DNA of 40,389 bases from Nitrospiraceae bacterium (GCA_919902665.1 CAKKRK010000046.1:1-40389); one strand, 5' to 3'; shown: positions 1 to 8,770, counted from the first letter of the stretch. The notes: generated by a model not told the origin, from the letters alone. Translations and numbers: made by a program.

Positions 1-52
1 ATACCGGGCGCAACAGTCAACTCAGGTGGCTTGATTTTAGGGGAGCACTACA
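1..52. repeat. Insertion sequence end, left copy of a 52-bp inverted repeat
   Basis: These 52 bases are the exact reverse complement of 40336-40387. Read outward, the element starts with TGTAGTGCTCCCC at position 52 and runs off the window. Terminal TG followed by a C-rich stretch is typical of IS3-family ends (family knowledge). The identity stops exactly at the TG, so this looks like a true element boundary. No transposase is visible, so the family call is tentative. A short minus-strand reading frame at 17-211 runs into this repeat and is probably not a gene. Confidence 0.6.
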
Positions 53-291
53 ATCACCGCCAGCGATCCTCCGGTGAACACTAATCTTGGATAAGACCAG
101 GCCTCCAGATCCGATAGGCGTGCGCTTAGTCTCCACCTGTTTGACTCCCCATCGTTCCAGTGAATGAATAATGTCGTGAGGGGCTTTGCCAGAACCTCTC
201 TTTAGTATCATTCTTGGCTCTCACAGAAATGTGCGTGCTTGTCTTTACGAAGATCAAGTCGTATCTCTAGATAACAAACATGGAGGTGGTG
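53..291. other. Intergenic region between the IS end and the first gene
   Basis: No convincing gene is seen. The minus-strand frame at 17-211 (64 codons) has no recognisable domain and ends inside the repeat. The right end of this stretch holds the ribosome binding site GGAGGT at 282-287 that sets the start of the following oxidoreductase. Confidence 0.5.
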
Positions 292-1284
292 ATGAAAGTG
301 CTTGGATATACGCATGCCCATTCGCTGGATCAATTCAACCTGCAACCCATGGAGTTGCCTGATCCGACACCCAGTGGTCGAGATTTATTAGTTGAGGTGA
401 AGGCCGTTGGGTTGAATCCTATCGACTACAAGGTTCGAACCAGGCGATCCGGCTCCGCCGGACAGCCTGTCATCTTGGGGTGGGATGCAGCAGGCATCGT
501 GCGTGCCCATGGCACGGATGCAACGCGGTTCAAAGTTGGTGACGAAGTCTTCTACAGCGGGGATCTCAAGAGGGCCGGTTCCTACGCAACGCGGCAACTG
601 GTGGATGAACGGCTAGTGGCCTTGAAACCGAACACCCTCTCCTTTACGGAAGCGGCGGCGCTTCCTCTGACCAGCTTAACGGCCTATGAGATGCTCTTTG
701 AAAAAATGGGCCTCACCGGGTCGGATCGGCGGACGATCCTGATTATCGGTGGCGCCGGCGGCGTTGGGTCACAAGCGATCCAGCTGCTCAAGTTGAAAAC
801 CCCCATGACGGTGATTGCCACAGCTTCACGACCAGAGAGTCAGCAGTGGGTCAAAAGTCTTGGCGCTGATCACGTGGTCTCTCATCAGACCTTTGTGGCT
901 GATATACGAGCACTGGGGATGAAGTTTGTGAACTTCATCTTTAGCACGACCCATTCGGGTGAGCATTGGTCGAAGATGGCTGACATCATCGCTCCATTTG
1001 GAGAAGTGGGGATCATCGATGATGGAGATGGACTGGATCTCTCAGTGTTTAAGTCGAAATCGGTGAGCCTGCATTGGGAACTCATGTTCACAAAGTCGAG
1101 TTTCGACTATCGTGCGGCTTCTCAGGGGGAAATCCTCGAGAAGGTGAAGAGCTTGATTGAGTCCGGCAAGATGCGTACGACGGCCAACCGTGTATTGACT
1201 GGACTGACGGTCGAGAATATCCGCGCTGGCCATACAATGTTGGAACAACATACCAATGTTGGGAAGGTCGTTGTGCAGCTATGA
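292..1284 (+). CDS. Zinc-type alcohol dehydrogenase-like / quinone oxidoreductase (MDR family)
   Basis: NAD(P)H-dependent oxidoreductase of the medium-chain dehydrogenase/reductase superfamily. It begins MKVLGYTHAHSLDQF, like the 'zinc-binding alcohol dehydrogenase family' proteins. It has the GroES-like N-terminal fold (VGLNPIDYKVR, GWDAAGIV) and a Rossmann nucleotide-binding loop GGAGGVGSQAIQLL near residue 155. The family includes zinc-free quinone reductases and I see no clear structural-zinc cysteine cluster, so a quinone or enone substrate is more likely than an alcohol. An upstream ATG exists at 280, but GGAGGT at 282-287 lies 4 nt before the ATG at 292, so I chose 292. The physiological substrate is unknown. 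Confidence 0.88.
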   Translation: MKVLGYTHAHSLDQFNLQPMELPDPTPSGRDLLVEVKAVGLNPIDYKVRTRRSGSAGQPVILGWDAAGIVRAHGTDATRFKVGDEVFYSGDLKRAGSYATRQLVDERLVALKPNTLSFTEAAALPLTSLTAYEMLFEKMGLTGSDRRTILIIGGAGGVGSQAIQLLKLKTPMTVIATASRPESQQWVKSLGADHVVSHQTFVADIRALGMKFVNFIFSTTHSGEHWSKMADIIAPFGEVGIIDDGDGLDLSVFKSKSVSLHWELMFTKSSFDYRAASQGEILEKVKSLIESGKMRTTANRVLTGLTVENIRAGHTMLEQHTNVGKVVVQL

Positions 1285-1657
1285 GTGCCATCCTGTGCTA
1301 GTTCGTTCTGTGGCCCCTCGACAGTTTTCCGATGGGCTCAGCTTTATTAAAGCGTCTGACGGGGCTTGGTTCAACATCGCTCACGGTATGGTTGCGAAGG
1401 TGCTTTCCTATGATTCGACTTCTCGCAGGGTGACGTTTCTCGTGCGTATTGCCGCAAGGACGAGGTATGCGCCGCATCGCCATGCGGCGGCAGAAGAATG
1501 CTGTGTCCTCGAAGGGGGTTGTCTCTGTGGTGGACGTGAGCTCGCCGTCGGCCACTATCATCGCGCCGAAGCCGGGACGGAGCACCACGATACCTCGTCC
1601 GATGACGGATGTCTGCTGCTCGTGATTTCCTTTCCCCAGAACGAGATGTTGCAATAG
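1256..1657 (+). CDS. Cupin domain protein (ChrR-like)
   Basis: Single-domain cupin resembling the C-terminal ChrR cupin (Cupin_7 type). The segment ASDGAWFNIAHG is followed by the first cupin motif (HRH, then EE, then VLEGG) and the second part HYHRAEAGTEH, giving several His/Glu residues suited to metal binding. In ChrR this fold is an anti-sigma sensor of singlet oxygen; stand-alone versions often have unknown roles. No sigma factor gene is adjacent. The start is uncertain: the ATG at 1256 overlaps the upstream gene by 29 nt and lacks a clear ribosome binding site. GTG codons at 1295 or 1310 would begin just before the conserved region and remove the overlap. Confidence 0.7.
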   Translation: MLGRSLCSYECHPVLVRSVAPRQFSDGLSFIKASDGAWFNIAHGMVAKVLSYDSTSRRVTFLVRIAARTRYAPHRHAAAEECCVLEGGCLCGGRELAVGHYHRAEAGTEHHDTSSDDGCLLLVISFPQNEMLQ

Positions 1658-1762
1658 CGCTTCGCCTGGCGCCGTTTTCCTTTCGCTCATAAATCCAAAC
1701 AAGCCGGTCGAGTTGTAGAGCAAAGAGGAACAGAGCTGTCTGGGTTGCGATCTCTGCCGAAG

Positions 1763-1791
1763 CGTGCTACGAAAATATAATTCATGCTACG
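1763..1791 (+). promoter_or_regulatory. Promoter with paired 9-bp direct repeats upstream of nikR (candidate NikR operator)
   Basis: A perfect -10 hexamer TATAAT lies at 1776-1781, about 28 bp before the nikR start. It is bracketed by CGTGCTACG (1763-1771) and CATGCTACG (1783-1791), an 8/9 match repeated exactly 20 bp apart, so both lie on the same helix face. No good -35 is present at the right spacing. Repeats bracketing the -10 box suggest repressor binding, most simply NikR autoregulation. NikR sites known from other bacteria are inverted repeats, so the direct orientation is unusual and the assignment is inference. Confidence 0.5.
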
Positions 1792-1808
1792 GATGAGAGG
1801 GAGGCTGT

Positions 1809-2225
1809 ATGGACGAGTTGGTTCGGTTCGGCGTGTCGTTGGATCAGCGTCTCTTGGCGGAGTTCGACCGTCATATCAGGCGGAGGCATTACACGAATCG
1901 CTCGGAGGCACTCCGTGATCTGATTCGCAACGATTTGGTCGGAGATGAGTGGGATGACGATAAGGAGACGGTCGGCACAATTACGTTTGTGTACGACCAT
2001 CATGTGCGAGACCTGACGAGCAAGTTGACCGATATTCAGCATGATTATCACGGGCAGATTCTTTCGGGGATGCATGTGCATCTCGATCACAATCATTGTC
2101 TTGAAGTACTGGTGGTGAAGGGGAAGGGAACGGATATCAAAAAGGTGGCGGATGCGTTGGTGTCGGTCAAGGGTGTGAAGCACGGGAAGTTGACGATGAC
2201 CACGACGGGAAAATTTCTTCGCTAG
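1809..2225 (+). CDS. nikR: Nickel-responsive transcriptional regulator NikR
   Basis: Ni(II)-dependent repressor, 138 aa, the usual family length. The N-terminal ribbon-helix-helix DNA-binding domain (VRFGVSLDQ strand, then helices with [12 protein letters not shown]) is followed by an ACT-like metal-binding domain. The four nickel ligands of E. coli NikR (H76, H87, H89, C95) match H78, H89, H91 and C97 here, so it should bind nickel. GGGAGG at 1798-1803 sets the ATG. The next gene starts 10 bp after the stop and encodes a TonB-dependent receptor, so the pair probably controls and carries out nickel acquisition. The direct repeats at the promoter suggest autoregulation. Confidence 0.95.
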   Translation: MDELVRFGVSLDQRLLAEFDRHIRRRHYTNRSEALRDLIRNDLVGDEWDDDKETVGTITFVYDHHVRDLTSKLTDIQHDYHGQILSGMHVHLDHNHCLEVLVVKGKGTDIKKVADALVSVKGVKHGKLTMTTTGKFLR

Positions 2226-2235
2226 CAGTTGTCCG

Positions 2236-4302
2236 ATGAACCATATATTGAGCAAACGATTGTTGTCCGTGACTTTGTGTGTGTGCCTGGTGTCGGCCCT
2301 CTGTTGGGGAGACAGTGCATCGGCGCATGATCCCGACGAGCCTGAGCTGGAAGTGCCGGAAGTGGCCGTGCTCGGTGAAAAACCTGTGGCGGCGTCTTCT
2401 CAACAATTCATCCCTGACAAAGAAGTTATCCTGCAACCTCAAGGACGTCCTGCGCAGATCCTTCGGCTGATCCCCGGCTTTGTGGCCGTGGAACATTCCG
2501 GTGGCGCGGGGAAGGCGGATCAATACTTTCTTCGAGGCTTCGACGCAGACCATGGGACAGACGTCGGCTTCTTCCTCGATGGGATGCCGATCAATCTGCG
2601 AACCCATGCGCATGGGCAAGGCTACACGGACCTCAACTTCATCATCCCGGAGACGATTGAAGGAGTTGATGTCCACAAGGGCTCGTACTTACCGGAGTAT
2701 GGAGACTTTGCGACAGCGGGGGCGGTGAATTTTCGGACGCGTAACATGGTGAAAGAAGGAGTCATTCAGGGAGCGGGTGGGGAATATAGCACGCAGCGGT
2801 ACCTGCTCATGTTCTCTCCGACTAAAGACCGCGTGCGTACCTTATTCGCCGCCGAGGGGTTCTATACGAATGGCCCGTACCTCAACGACAATCAATATTA
2901 TCGGACCAATCTGTTGGGCAAGGTCACGACGAATCTGACCGGAAGAGACGAGGTGAGTTTCAAGGCAACCTTCCTTCATTCCAAATGGGATGGTTCCGGT
3001 GAAATTCCCTTCCGTGCAGTGAGTACGGGTCTTCTGGACCGGTTCGGTTCCATCAATCCGTATGAAGGGGGCAACACACTCCGAACGACGGGGAACTTGA
3101 ACTATCACTATGACACCACCACAGGTGGTCAGTTGTTTGCGAACGCGTACGGCCAATACTATCGACTGGATCTGTTCACGGATTTTACATTCTTCCTCAA
3201 TGATCCGGTCAATGGCGATGGTTTTGCTCAGTTCGATCGCCGGGCTATCTATGGTGGCGACCTTGGTTTCAAGCAGCGGATCGAACTGCTGGGCATGCCG
3301 ATCATTGGGACGGTGGGGTTTCAGACGAGAGTCGACGATGTTCATACAAAGTTGGGGACTCAGACCCTGCGGACTTCGACCAGGACCACCATAGACAGTG
3401 ATGTTCGTAGCGTATCCTATTCTCCTTTCATCAAGGCTGAAGTCCAGCCGTTTTCATGGCTGAGGCTTTCTGGAGGGGTGCGAGGGGAGTTTTTCACATT
3501 TGATGTGAGCAACCGTTGTACGACTTGTGTCGAGCAACCAGACGGTCGAAAAGGTTCCGGCATTGTCCTTCCGAAGATGAGCATGATTTTTGGGCCTTGG
3601 GCCAGGACGGAGTTTTTCGTCAACTACGGCGAAGGGTTCCACAGCAATGACGCCCGATCAGCGATAGCCATCGGAGCCTCTCCGCTGGCGAGGGCGAGAA
3701 GCTACGAAGTCGGGGTTCGCTCAAGACCATGGGGCCCGGAGGGGCTTGAGTTGATCGCGACGGCATGGCGACTGGATCTCAAGTCGGAACTCGCTCTGGT
3801 CGGCGACGAGGGGACAACAGAGATTCGCGGTGCTACCAGACGCCAGGGGGTGGAAGTTGCTGCTCGGGGGCAAGTCTGGGGCCCGTTCTATGTTAACGGC
3901 AGTTTTACCTGGACCCATGCGGAGTTTCGCAATGGCGATGCCATTCCGTTGGCACCGGAATACACCGCCTATGGAGCGGCCATTCTACAATGGCCTGAAG
4001 GGCTCACCTCGCAACTGCAGGCCACGTATCTTGGCGTTCGCCCCCTCATCGAAGATCGAAGCATCAAGTCGCCTTCGTGGATCACGTTCGATCTCTCGGA
4101 GCGGTACCGTGTGCCGGTCAAGTTGCCGCATGGACGGCTGGAAGCGTTTCTCTTTGTTCAAAACCTATTCAATACCAAGTGGGAACAAGCGATCTTCGCG
4201 TTTGAATCCCGACTCCGCAATGAGGGAGCCGGAGTCAACGATATTCACTTCGTGCCGGGCAATCCGAGGACGGTGATGGCCGGAGTCGCGTGGTACTTTT
4301 GA
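2236..4302 (+). CDS. TonB-dependent outer membrane receptor, probable nickel importer
   Basis: Outer-membrane, TonB-energised transporter of 688 aa. A signal peptide ends near residue 30 (DSASA then HDPDEP). The plug domain (about residues 45-165) contains FLRGFDADHGTD and FFLDGMPIN, and the remainder is a 22-strand-type beta barrel ending in VAWYF, the C-terminal aromatic signal for outer-membrane assembly. The substrate is not readable from the protein. Its location 10 bp behind nikR, very likely in one transcript, suggests a nickel chelate; NikR-controlled TonB receptors for nickel are known in Helicobacter. No inner-membrane nickel permease is nearby. Confidence 0.9.
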   Translation: MNHILSKRLLSVTLCVCLVSALCWGDSASAHDPDEPELEVPEVAVLGEKPVAASSQQFIPDKEVILQPQGRPAQILRLIPGFVAVEHSGGAGKADQYFLRGFDADHGTDVGFFLDGMPINLRTHAHGQGYTDLNFIIPETIEGVDVHKGSYLPEYGDFATAGAVNFRTRNMVKEGVIQGAGGEYSTQRYLLMFSPTKDRVRTLFAAEGFYTNGPYLNDNQYYRTNLLGKVTTNLTGRDEVSFKATFLHSKWDGSGEIPFRAVSTGLLDRFGSINPYEGGNTLRTTGNLNYHYDTTTGGQLFANAYGQYYRLDLFTDFTFFLNDPVNGDGFAQFDRRAIYGGDLGFKQRIELLGMPIIGTVGFQTRVDDVHTKLGTQTLRTSTRTTIDSDVRSVSYSPFIKAEVQPFSWLRLSGGVRGEFFTFDVSNRCTTCVEQPDGRKGSGIVLPKMSMIFGPWARTEFFVNYGEGFHSNDARSAIAIGASPLARARSYEVGVRSRPWGPEGLELIATAWRLDLKSELALVGDEGTTEIRGATRRQGVEVAARGQVWGPFYVNGSFTWTHAEFRNGDAIPLAPEYTAYGAAILQWPEGLTSQLQATYLGVRPLIEDRSIKSPSWITFDLSERYRVPVKLPHGRLEAFLFVQNLFNTKWEQAIFAFESRLRNEGAGVNDIHFVPGNPRTVMAGVAWYF

Positions 4303-4391
4303 ACTGCCGAATGGTTTATGTTGCATGGCGAATCGCTGAGGTGAATGCATCAATCTGAACGTGTACTAGCGACGCACATGCATCACTGATC

Positions 4392-4937
4392 ATGATGATA
4401 CCGAAGACTCTCCCACGAACGTTTTTCAACCGTCCTACACTGGCCGTGGCTCGGTCGCTGGTCGGCAAGTACGTGGTGCGTGAGAACGAGAGTAGGACTA
4501 TTACTGGGAGAATCATCGAAGTGGAAGCCTATGTTGGCTCGCAGGACAAGGCCTGTCATGCGTCAAAAGGGAGGACGGCAAGGACGGAGGTGCTGTTCGG
4601 CCCTCCAGGGATATCCTATGTCTACCTGATCTACGGTATGTACCACATGTTGAACGTGGTAGCGGAGCGGGCTGAATTTCCAGCTGCTGTGTTGATCCGG
4701 GCGATTGAAGTCGACGGCGAATTGATCGATGGTCCAGGGAAGCTCTGCCGCGAGCTAGGGATCGATCGGTCGTTGCATCGACTCGACATGACGCATGGAA
4801 GTCAACTCTGGTTCGAAGACCGCGGTGAACGGGTATCGCGTACACAGGTTGGAACGTTCCCTAGAATCGGTGTCGATTATGCAGGGGCCTGGGCAAAAAA
4901 ACCGTGGCGGTTTAGATTGCTTGAGAGCGGGGCATAG
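4392..4937 (+). CDS. DNA-3-methyladenine glycosylase (AAG/MPG family)
   Basis: Base-excision repair glycosylase that removes alkylated and deaminated purines, 181 aa. Human AAG residues E125, Y127 and H136 correspond to E45 (general base, in EVEAY), Y47 and H56 (in DKACHA). The segment GRTARTEVLFGPPGISYVY, followed by LIYGMYHMLN, is diagnostic. The start may be either of the adjacent ATGs at 4392 and 4395. It stands alone and converges on the next minus-strand gene, with a bidirectional terminator between them. Confidence 0.94.
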   Translation: MMIPKTLPRTFFNRPTLAVARSLVGKYVVRENESRTITGRIIEVEAYVGSQDKACHASKGRTARTEVLFGPPGISYVYLIYGMYHMLNVVAERAEFPAAVLIRAIEVDGELIDGPGKLCRELGIDRSLHRLDMTHGSQLWFEDRGERVSRTQVGTFPRIGVDYAGAWAKKPWRFRLLESGA

Positions 4938-4982
4938 GGGGCACGATTGACCAGATAAGACTTGTGATCCAGTGAGCCAACA

Positions 4983-5019
4983 AAAAGGGGAAGTCCGGTT
5001 TCCCAGGACTTCCCCTTTT
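4983..5019. terminator. Bidirectional rho-independent terminator
   Basis: A perfect 14-bp stem (AAAAGGGGAAGTCC at 4983-4996 and its complement at 5006-5019) encloses a 9-nt loop. The stem is A-rich at one foot and T-rich at the other, so it can terminate both the DNA glycosylase gene (+) and the convergent small exported protein gene (-). Confidence 0.9.
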
Positions 5020-5039
5020 CATATGTGGCGAATCTGTCG

Positions 5040-5405
5040 TTAGTCGATTTTACGATCACCGGTAATTTTGGTTGCAGAGGTCACCGGTGGAGCAATGGTG
5101 ATCTGAGGTCCCTGGACATTTGGAAGTCTGCCGGCACCCTGTCCTTCCGTGATACGCTCATTATCGGTTTTCATCAGTTTCTGTTCCGCGTTCTTGACCG
5201 AATCTGCGGATTTCAGCAGTGAGGAGGTTCCGTACGCATCCGATTGGCCTGGATCGTTTGCTGTTGGTTGGCCGGTCACGGGGCTGCCGGAGTTCTTCAT
5301 CGGATAACCGTCATGTTTGGGGAGCAGTGCCGGATTGGCCGATGCCATGGAAATTCCAAATAGGACTGCGGAGGCTGTTGCAACTACAACGGTCAAGAGT
5401 TTCAT
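5040..5405 (-). CDS. Small exported hypothetical protein
   Basis: Protein of 121 aa with a clear N-terminal signal peptide (MKLLTVVVATASAVLFG, cleavage after ASA). The mature part is polar, Gly/Pro/Asn-rich and probably disordered, with no recognised domain. Two ATGs are available. The AGGGAG ribosome binding site lies only 1 nt from the first (5411) but 7 nt from the second (5405), so I chose the second. It converges on the DNA glycosylase gene and shares its terminator. Function unknown, probably periplasmic. Confidence 0.7.
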   Translation of the reverse strand: MKLLTVVVATASAVLFGISMASANPALLPKHDGYPMKNSGSPVTGQPTANDPGQSDAYGTSSLLKSADSVKNAEQKLMKTDNERITEGQGAGRLPNVQGPQITIAPPVTSATKITGDRKID

Positions 5406-5602
5406 ACCCATTCTCCCTTTGAGCTATGACAATGGATAAACATCATTCAGCGTATTCAATTTGGATGACTCTATCTGAGGCGTGAATCATAGCGATGGAG
5501 GGTCATTCTGTCAAACGGGTGAGACATGACGGACAGTATCTCTCGAATCCCACTGTGTTGTGATGAGCCGTGGGTGGTGAGAGCGAGAAAAGGACAGACG
5601 TA

Positions 5603-7429
5603 TCAGCTCGGTCGACGAGCGGGACGGCGTCCACGCCCACGGTGCCGAAATGCCGGTCCTCGGCTGACACCAGGCAGACGGATGGTGACGGTCGTGCCCT
5701 CGCCGGTCGCGCTTCCGATCGCAATGGACCCACCGTGTTCTTCGATGATTTTCTTAACGCTGGGGAGACCGAGGCCAATACCTGAGCTCTTCGTGGTGAA
5801 AAAGGGTTCGAAAACTTTGTCGACGATTTCAGCGGGAATCGGAACCCCATCGTTCTTAATGAGAATCTGAACTTCAAACCCCCGTCCGGCACGATGCTGT
5901 GAAACCTGGATATGGAGGTGGCCGCCTGGAGACATGGCTTCACACGCGTTCCTGAAAATGCTCAAGAAGGTCTGTTGGAGCTTGGCTTCATCGCCGCGCA
6001 CCGGCGCAATGATAGTCGCGTAGTCTTTGGTGACCTGAATACGAGTCGCTTCCAGGTCGGTTCCGACCACCACGAGGGCGCTTTCGAGTACTTCCGGAAT
6101 GCGGCAGAGATGGCGATTCAGTTCGAGCGGCTTGGCGAAGTCGAGAATCTCATTGAGGATCGCCTCAATCCGGATCAAGTCACGCATGGCATTCTCAACC
6201 CGTGTCTGAGGGTCGAAGTCGAGGATCCCTTCACCGGTCACTTCTTCGAGTTGCGAGCGAATGGATGCGAGCGGCTCGCGAATTTCCGTCGCCAAGAATG
6301 CGCTGAATTCGCCAATCGCGGCCTGACGTTCTTGTTTTCGAATGATTGGCTCAGACGGGACGGGTATGGGTGACCATGGGCCCGCAGTTCCATCGGGATC
6401 CGTCGTCGGAGCAGGAGCGGCAGCCTGTGGCGCCGGTGCCTGTAAGAGCTCCGCGAGTTTAAGAATAATGGGCTCCAGCGTGCGGGCATCGGTCGTCTGA
6501 TATCGTTGTGGATCCTTCGATCCCAGTGTAAAGGTCCCGCCGACCTGGCCCTTGACGAAGAAGGGGATGACAAGTGACGACTGAAACCGGTCCTTGAAGA
6601 GATGTTTGTGATCGAGAAAGCGACCTTGGGTAGATGCCAGATCATGATCCACGCGTGGTTTACGATGGCGGACGGCCCATCCCGCCGCCGAACTGTCGAG
6701 CGTCAGGCGTTGACCGGGCTTTAAATCTTTCTTGGCGTCTTTGGGGTCGAGTTTCACATCGCCGGCAGATCCCAAGACCTCGACATTGCCCGCCAGCGGA
6801 TCGTAGCAGCACGCCCAGGCTCGATCATAGGCCACATATTCATGCGCGTCGGCCAACACCGACTCGATCTTTTCTTGGAGTTCTGGTGAAAAGTGCTTGG
6901 CCATCGGCGGAAACAAGTCCGCTCCGGTTTGTTGAGGAGGACTCGGCTCCTGGGTGACGTAAGAACGACTCAACATCACGCTGGTGTTGAAGAGTCCTTC
7001 GCGGTCCAGTGTCTTGGTCATGCCGTCGCACATCTGCTCCAGCTGAGATTTGTCCTTTTTGGAGAACGCGGCGTTCTCCTTCCGTCCGATGACCAGGCAC
7101 CCGTACACGGTATTGACATGGCGAAGCGGAATGATCAGCAGAGATTTCGCCCCGGGGGTGATCACCCGCAGGCGGATGGCACGCCCACCGTCAGGATCTT
7201 GGGTTGTCGGAGTCAAGGCGGCGGCACGTTGCGTCGAGAGCGTGCGGAGAATAGCTTGGACATCTCTCGGTGTGAATCCGCGCGACGCATGCTCAACAAG
7301 CGGGCCATTTTCTTGGTGGAAGATGGCCGCCATTGCGGCATCTGTGCCGATGTCGTTCAACGCGGCATTCAACGTCCGTTGAAGAAGCGTTTCCGGGGCC
7401 GGTTTGGTTTGAGCAGGTACAGTAGTCAT
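5603..7429 (-). CDS. GAF-GAF sensor histidine kinase-like protein lacking the phospho-accepting His
   Basis: Protein of 608 aa with no membrane segment. Two GAF-like sensor domains (about 10-145 and 175-330) are followed by a Pro/Ala-rich linker, a dimerisation/H-box region (365-435) and a HATPase_c domain (440-588). The ATPase part keeps the N box (RNACEAM), F box (FEPFFTTK) and G2 box (GIGLGLP); the G1 box is NDGVPI instead of DNGxGI. In the H box the expected HEIRNPL reads TEIREPL: the His is Thr381 (codon ACG, complement of 6287-6289). Ordinary autophosphorylation on His is therefore not expected. A basic Arg-rich tail ([12 protein letters not shown]) ends the protein. No response regulator gene is adjacent. 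It may be an ATP-binding scaffold, an allosteric partner of another kinase, or a decayed kinase. Confidence 0.88.
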   Translation of the reverse strand: MTTVPAQTKPAPETLLQRTLNAALNDIGTDAAMAAIFHQENGPLVEHASRGFTPRDVQAILRTLSTQRAAALTPTTQDPDGGRAIRLRVITPGAKSLLIIPLRHVNTVYGCLVIGRKENAAFSKKDKSQLEQMCDGMTKTLDREGLFNTSVMLSRSYVTQEPSPPQQTGADLFPPMAKHFSPELQEKIESVLADAHEYVAYDRAWACCYDPLAGNVEVLGSAGDVKLDPKDAKKDLKPGQRLTLDSSAAGWAVRHRKPRVDHDLASTQGRFLDHKHLFKDRFQSSLVIPFFVKGQVGGTFTLGSKDPQRYQTTDARTLEPIILKLAELLQAPAPQAAAPAPTTDPDGTAGPWSPIPVPSEPIIRKQERQAAIGEFSAFLATEIREPLASIRSQLEEVTGEGILDFDPQTRVENAMRDLIRIEAILNEILDFAKPLELNRHLCRIPEVLESALVVVGTDLEATRIQVTKDYATIIAPVRGDEAKLQQTFLSIFRNACEAMSPGGHLHIQVSQHRAGRGFEVQILIKNDGVPIPAEIVDKVFEPFFTTKSSGIGLGLPSVKKIIEEHGGSIAIGSATGEGTTVTIRLPGVSRGPAFRHRGRGRRPARRPS

Positions 7430-7510
7430 ACGTTCAACTTTGAACCGAGGTATTGTAGCGGGAACGTTTATGAATAGCTACTCTCTCCATGACCGTGGGC
7501 ACACTGACGA

Positions 7511-8029
7511 TCAATCCCTCGGCATTTTGTCGGGGTCGAGTTCAACCAATCGCAATCGCCCATTGGCGATGTGGTCAGTTTTATAGATCCGATCACCAAT
7601 CTGGATGGTTCCGATCAGAAGATTGCCGGTGATGACGAAGGTGAAGTCGCCTTGGACAGGAGGCTTGAAAGTCCCGCGAATGACGGCGGTGTTGTTGATA
7701 CGGGAGACCGTGGAGCTGACGTCCAGTTCAGGGTTGGTATTATCGAAGAGCTCAATGGTGATTCTAGGAAGCGGTCTGGCTCCTGCATCCTTTAGGATCT
7801 GGAGGAGTGGGTCGTCGAGTGTGATCTCTCGTTCGCGAAGCATCCATGGCTTTGGTGGTATCGGTGGTTGGCCAGTGGAGGAAGACGTCAGGACGGAGTG
7901 CCACAAGCCTTTTGGTGTCGGTGGCTCATCAGCCCACGCAAGCGGGCCAACCATGATCCCCACGACTACAGCGAGGAGAACATAACTGAATCGGTGAATC
8001 ACAGAATCGTCATTCCGGGCTAGCCTCAC
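7511..8029 (-). CDS. Exported hypothetical protein, possibly peptidase-prodomain-like
   Basis: Protein of 172 aa. A signal sequence of about 33 residues (hydrophobic VLLAVVVGIMVGPLAWA) precedes a Pro-rich linker and a C-terminal beta-rich module (about 95-172). The pattern RGTF, then GDFTFVITGNLLIGTIQIG, then VELDPDKMPRD resembles the prodomain-type segment seen before some secreted zinc metallopeptidases, but no catalytic domain follows. That likeness is a recollection of pattern, not a firm family call. The gene lies 81 bp upstream of the kinase-like gene's start codon region and on the same strand, so the two may be cotranscribed. Confidence 0.65.
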   Translation of the reverse strand: MRLARNDDSVIHRFSYVLLAVVVGIMVGPLAWADEPPTPKGLWHSVLTSSSTGQPPIPPKPWMLREREITLDDPLLQILKDAGARPLPRITIELFDNTNPELDVSSTVSRINNTAVIRGTFKPPVQGDFTFVITGNLLIGTIQIGDRIYKTDHIANGRLRLVELDPDKMPRD

Positions 8030-8623
8030 AAGCCGCGCATTCTATCAAACGTGACATCTCGACGCGATCATGCCACAGGGAGGGCCGGAAGCCGACCCTC
8101 CCTGTGGCGTAACGGTTAAGGGATAGTTCTACGAGACTTTCCTCAAGAATCGTTACCTGATTTATCGTCTGAGTCCTCATCCGAGTCGCTATCCGAATCC
8201 TCATCCGCATCATCGCGTGACTTTGCACGAGGATCTTTCAAGTCGTTGGGAGCTGCGGCGGCGGACGTTGCAGTTCCTGTGCGTCAGGCCGCAATGACGT
8301 TCCGGACCTCGTTCATGGAGCGGGCAGATGATTTGCCCTGAAGTCTATTCGTATCGAAACCGATACAGCGGTTGTACCTATCCGATCCACTCCCCTCGAT
8401 CCGAGCGCATCATCCCAATGCTGGTCGCATGCTCCCGATCGGCGCCGTTCAGTTTTTTCCAACACTTGCGATTAGGTAATCGCCAATAATGGACGACAGG
8501 GTTGCAGGCACGCAAGTTGCTGTACGCCTACGTAGTGACAGTCATAAGATCGGCGGCGCCACCGAATCTTAGAGGCATACAACCATTTACGGCAATATAA
8601 AGAAAAAGAAAGGGAAGGATAAT
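8030..8623. other. Gene-poor region with an acidic Asp/Ser-coding tract
   Basis: No intact gene of normal length is seen. On the minus strand, 8143-8316 reads as a 57-codon frame starting at an ATG (8316) but interrupted by TGA at codon 11. Its last part encodes a strongly acidic Asp/Glu/Ser run. It may be the remnant of a small acidic protein gene or chance. A short perfect dyad GTATCG-AAAC-CGATAC lies around 8348-8363. Nothing else is identified. Confidence 0.4.
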
Positions 8624-8770
8624 ATGTTTGGAGATATGGCGATGATAACAATCTGGGTGTCGTTGAACATGGCGATCATGATGCTGATGATGTTTATGTA
8701 TCATATAGGTAGAGCGAGTCATAAGGGGAATCACCAAGAGGGGATGGTCTATGAAAAACAGGCCGATTGA
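8624..8770 (+). CDS. Met-rich single-pass membrane microprotein
   Basis: A 48-aa reading frame with a good ribosome binding site (AAGGA at 8615-8619, 4 nt before the ATG). It encodes one hydrophobic helix (about residues 5-27) with nine methionines in the first 25 residues, including MAIMMLMMFMY, followed by a polar tail with two His (HKGNH). Ten of 48 residues are Met. I do not recognise a family. The layout (good ribosome binding site, one clean membrane helix, charged tail) supports a real gene. A 6-bp hairpin (CAGGCC/GGCCTG) overlaps the stop codon. Met- and His-rich membrane peptides can bind copper, but that is speculation. Confidence 0.55.
   Translation: MFGDMAMITIWVSLNMAIMMLMMFMYHIGRASHKGNHQEGMVYEKQAD

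Noticed and set aside
17-211. Minus-strand 64-codon frame at the left edge
   Set aside because: It ends inside the repeated IS end, has no domain, and shares its last residues with a frame at the right edge only because of the repeat.
1298-1723. Minus-strand 141-codon frame over the cupin gene
   Set aside because: The opposite frame encodes clear cupin motifs, so this is its shadow.
5912-7477. Several long plus-strand frames opposite the kinase-like gene
   Set aside because: They are antisense to the GAF and HATPase domains and lack domain content.
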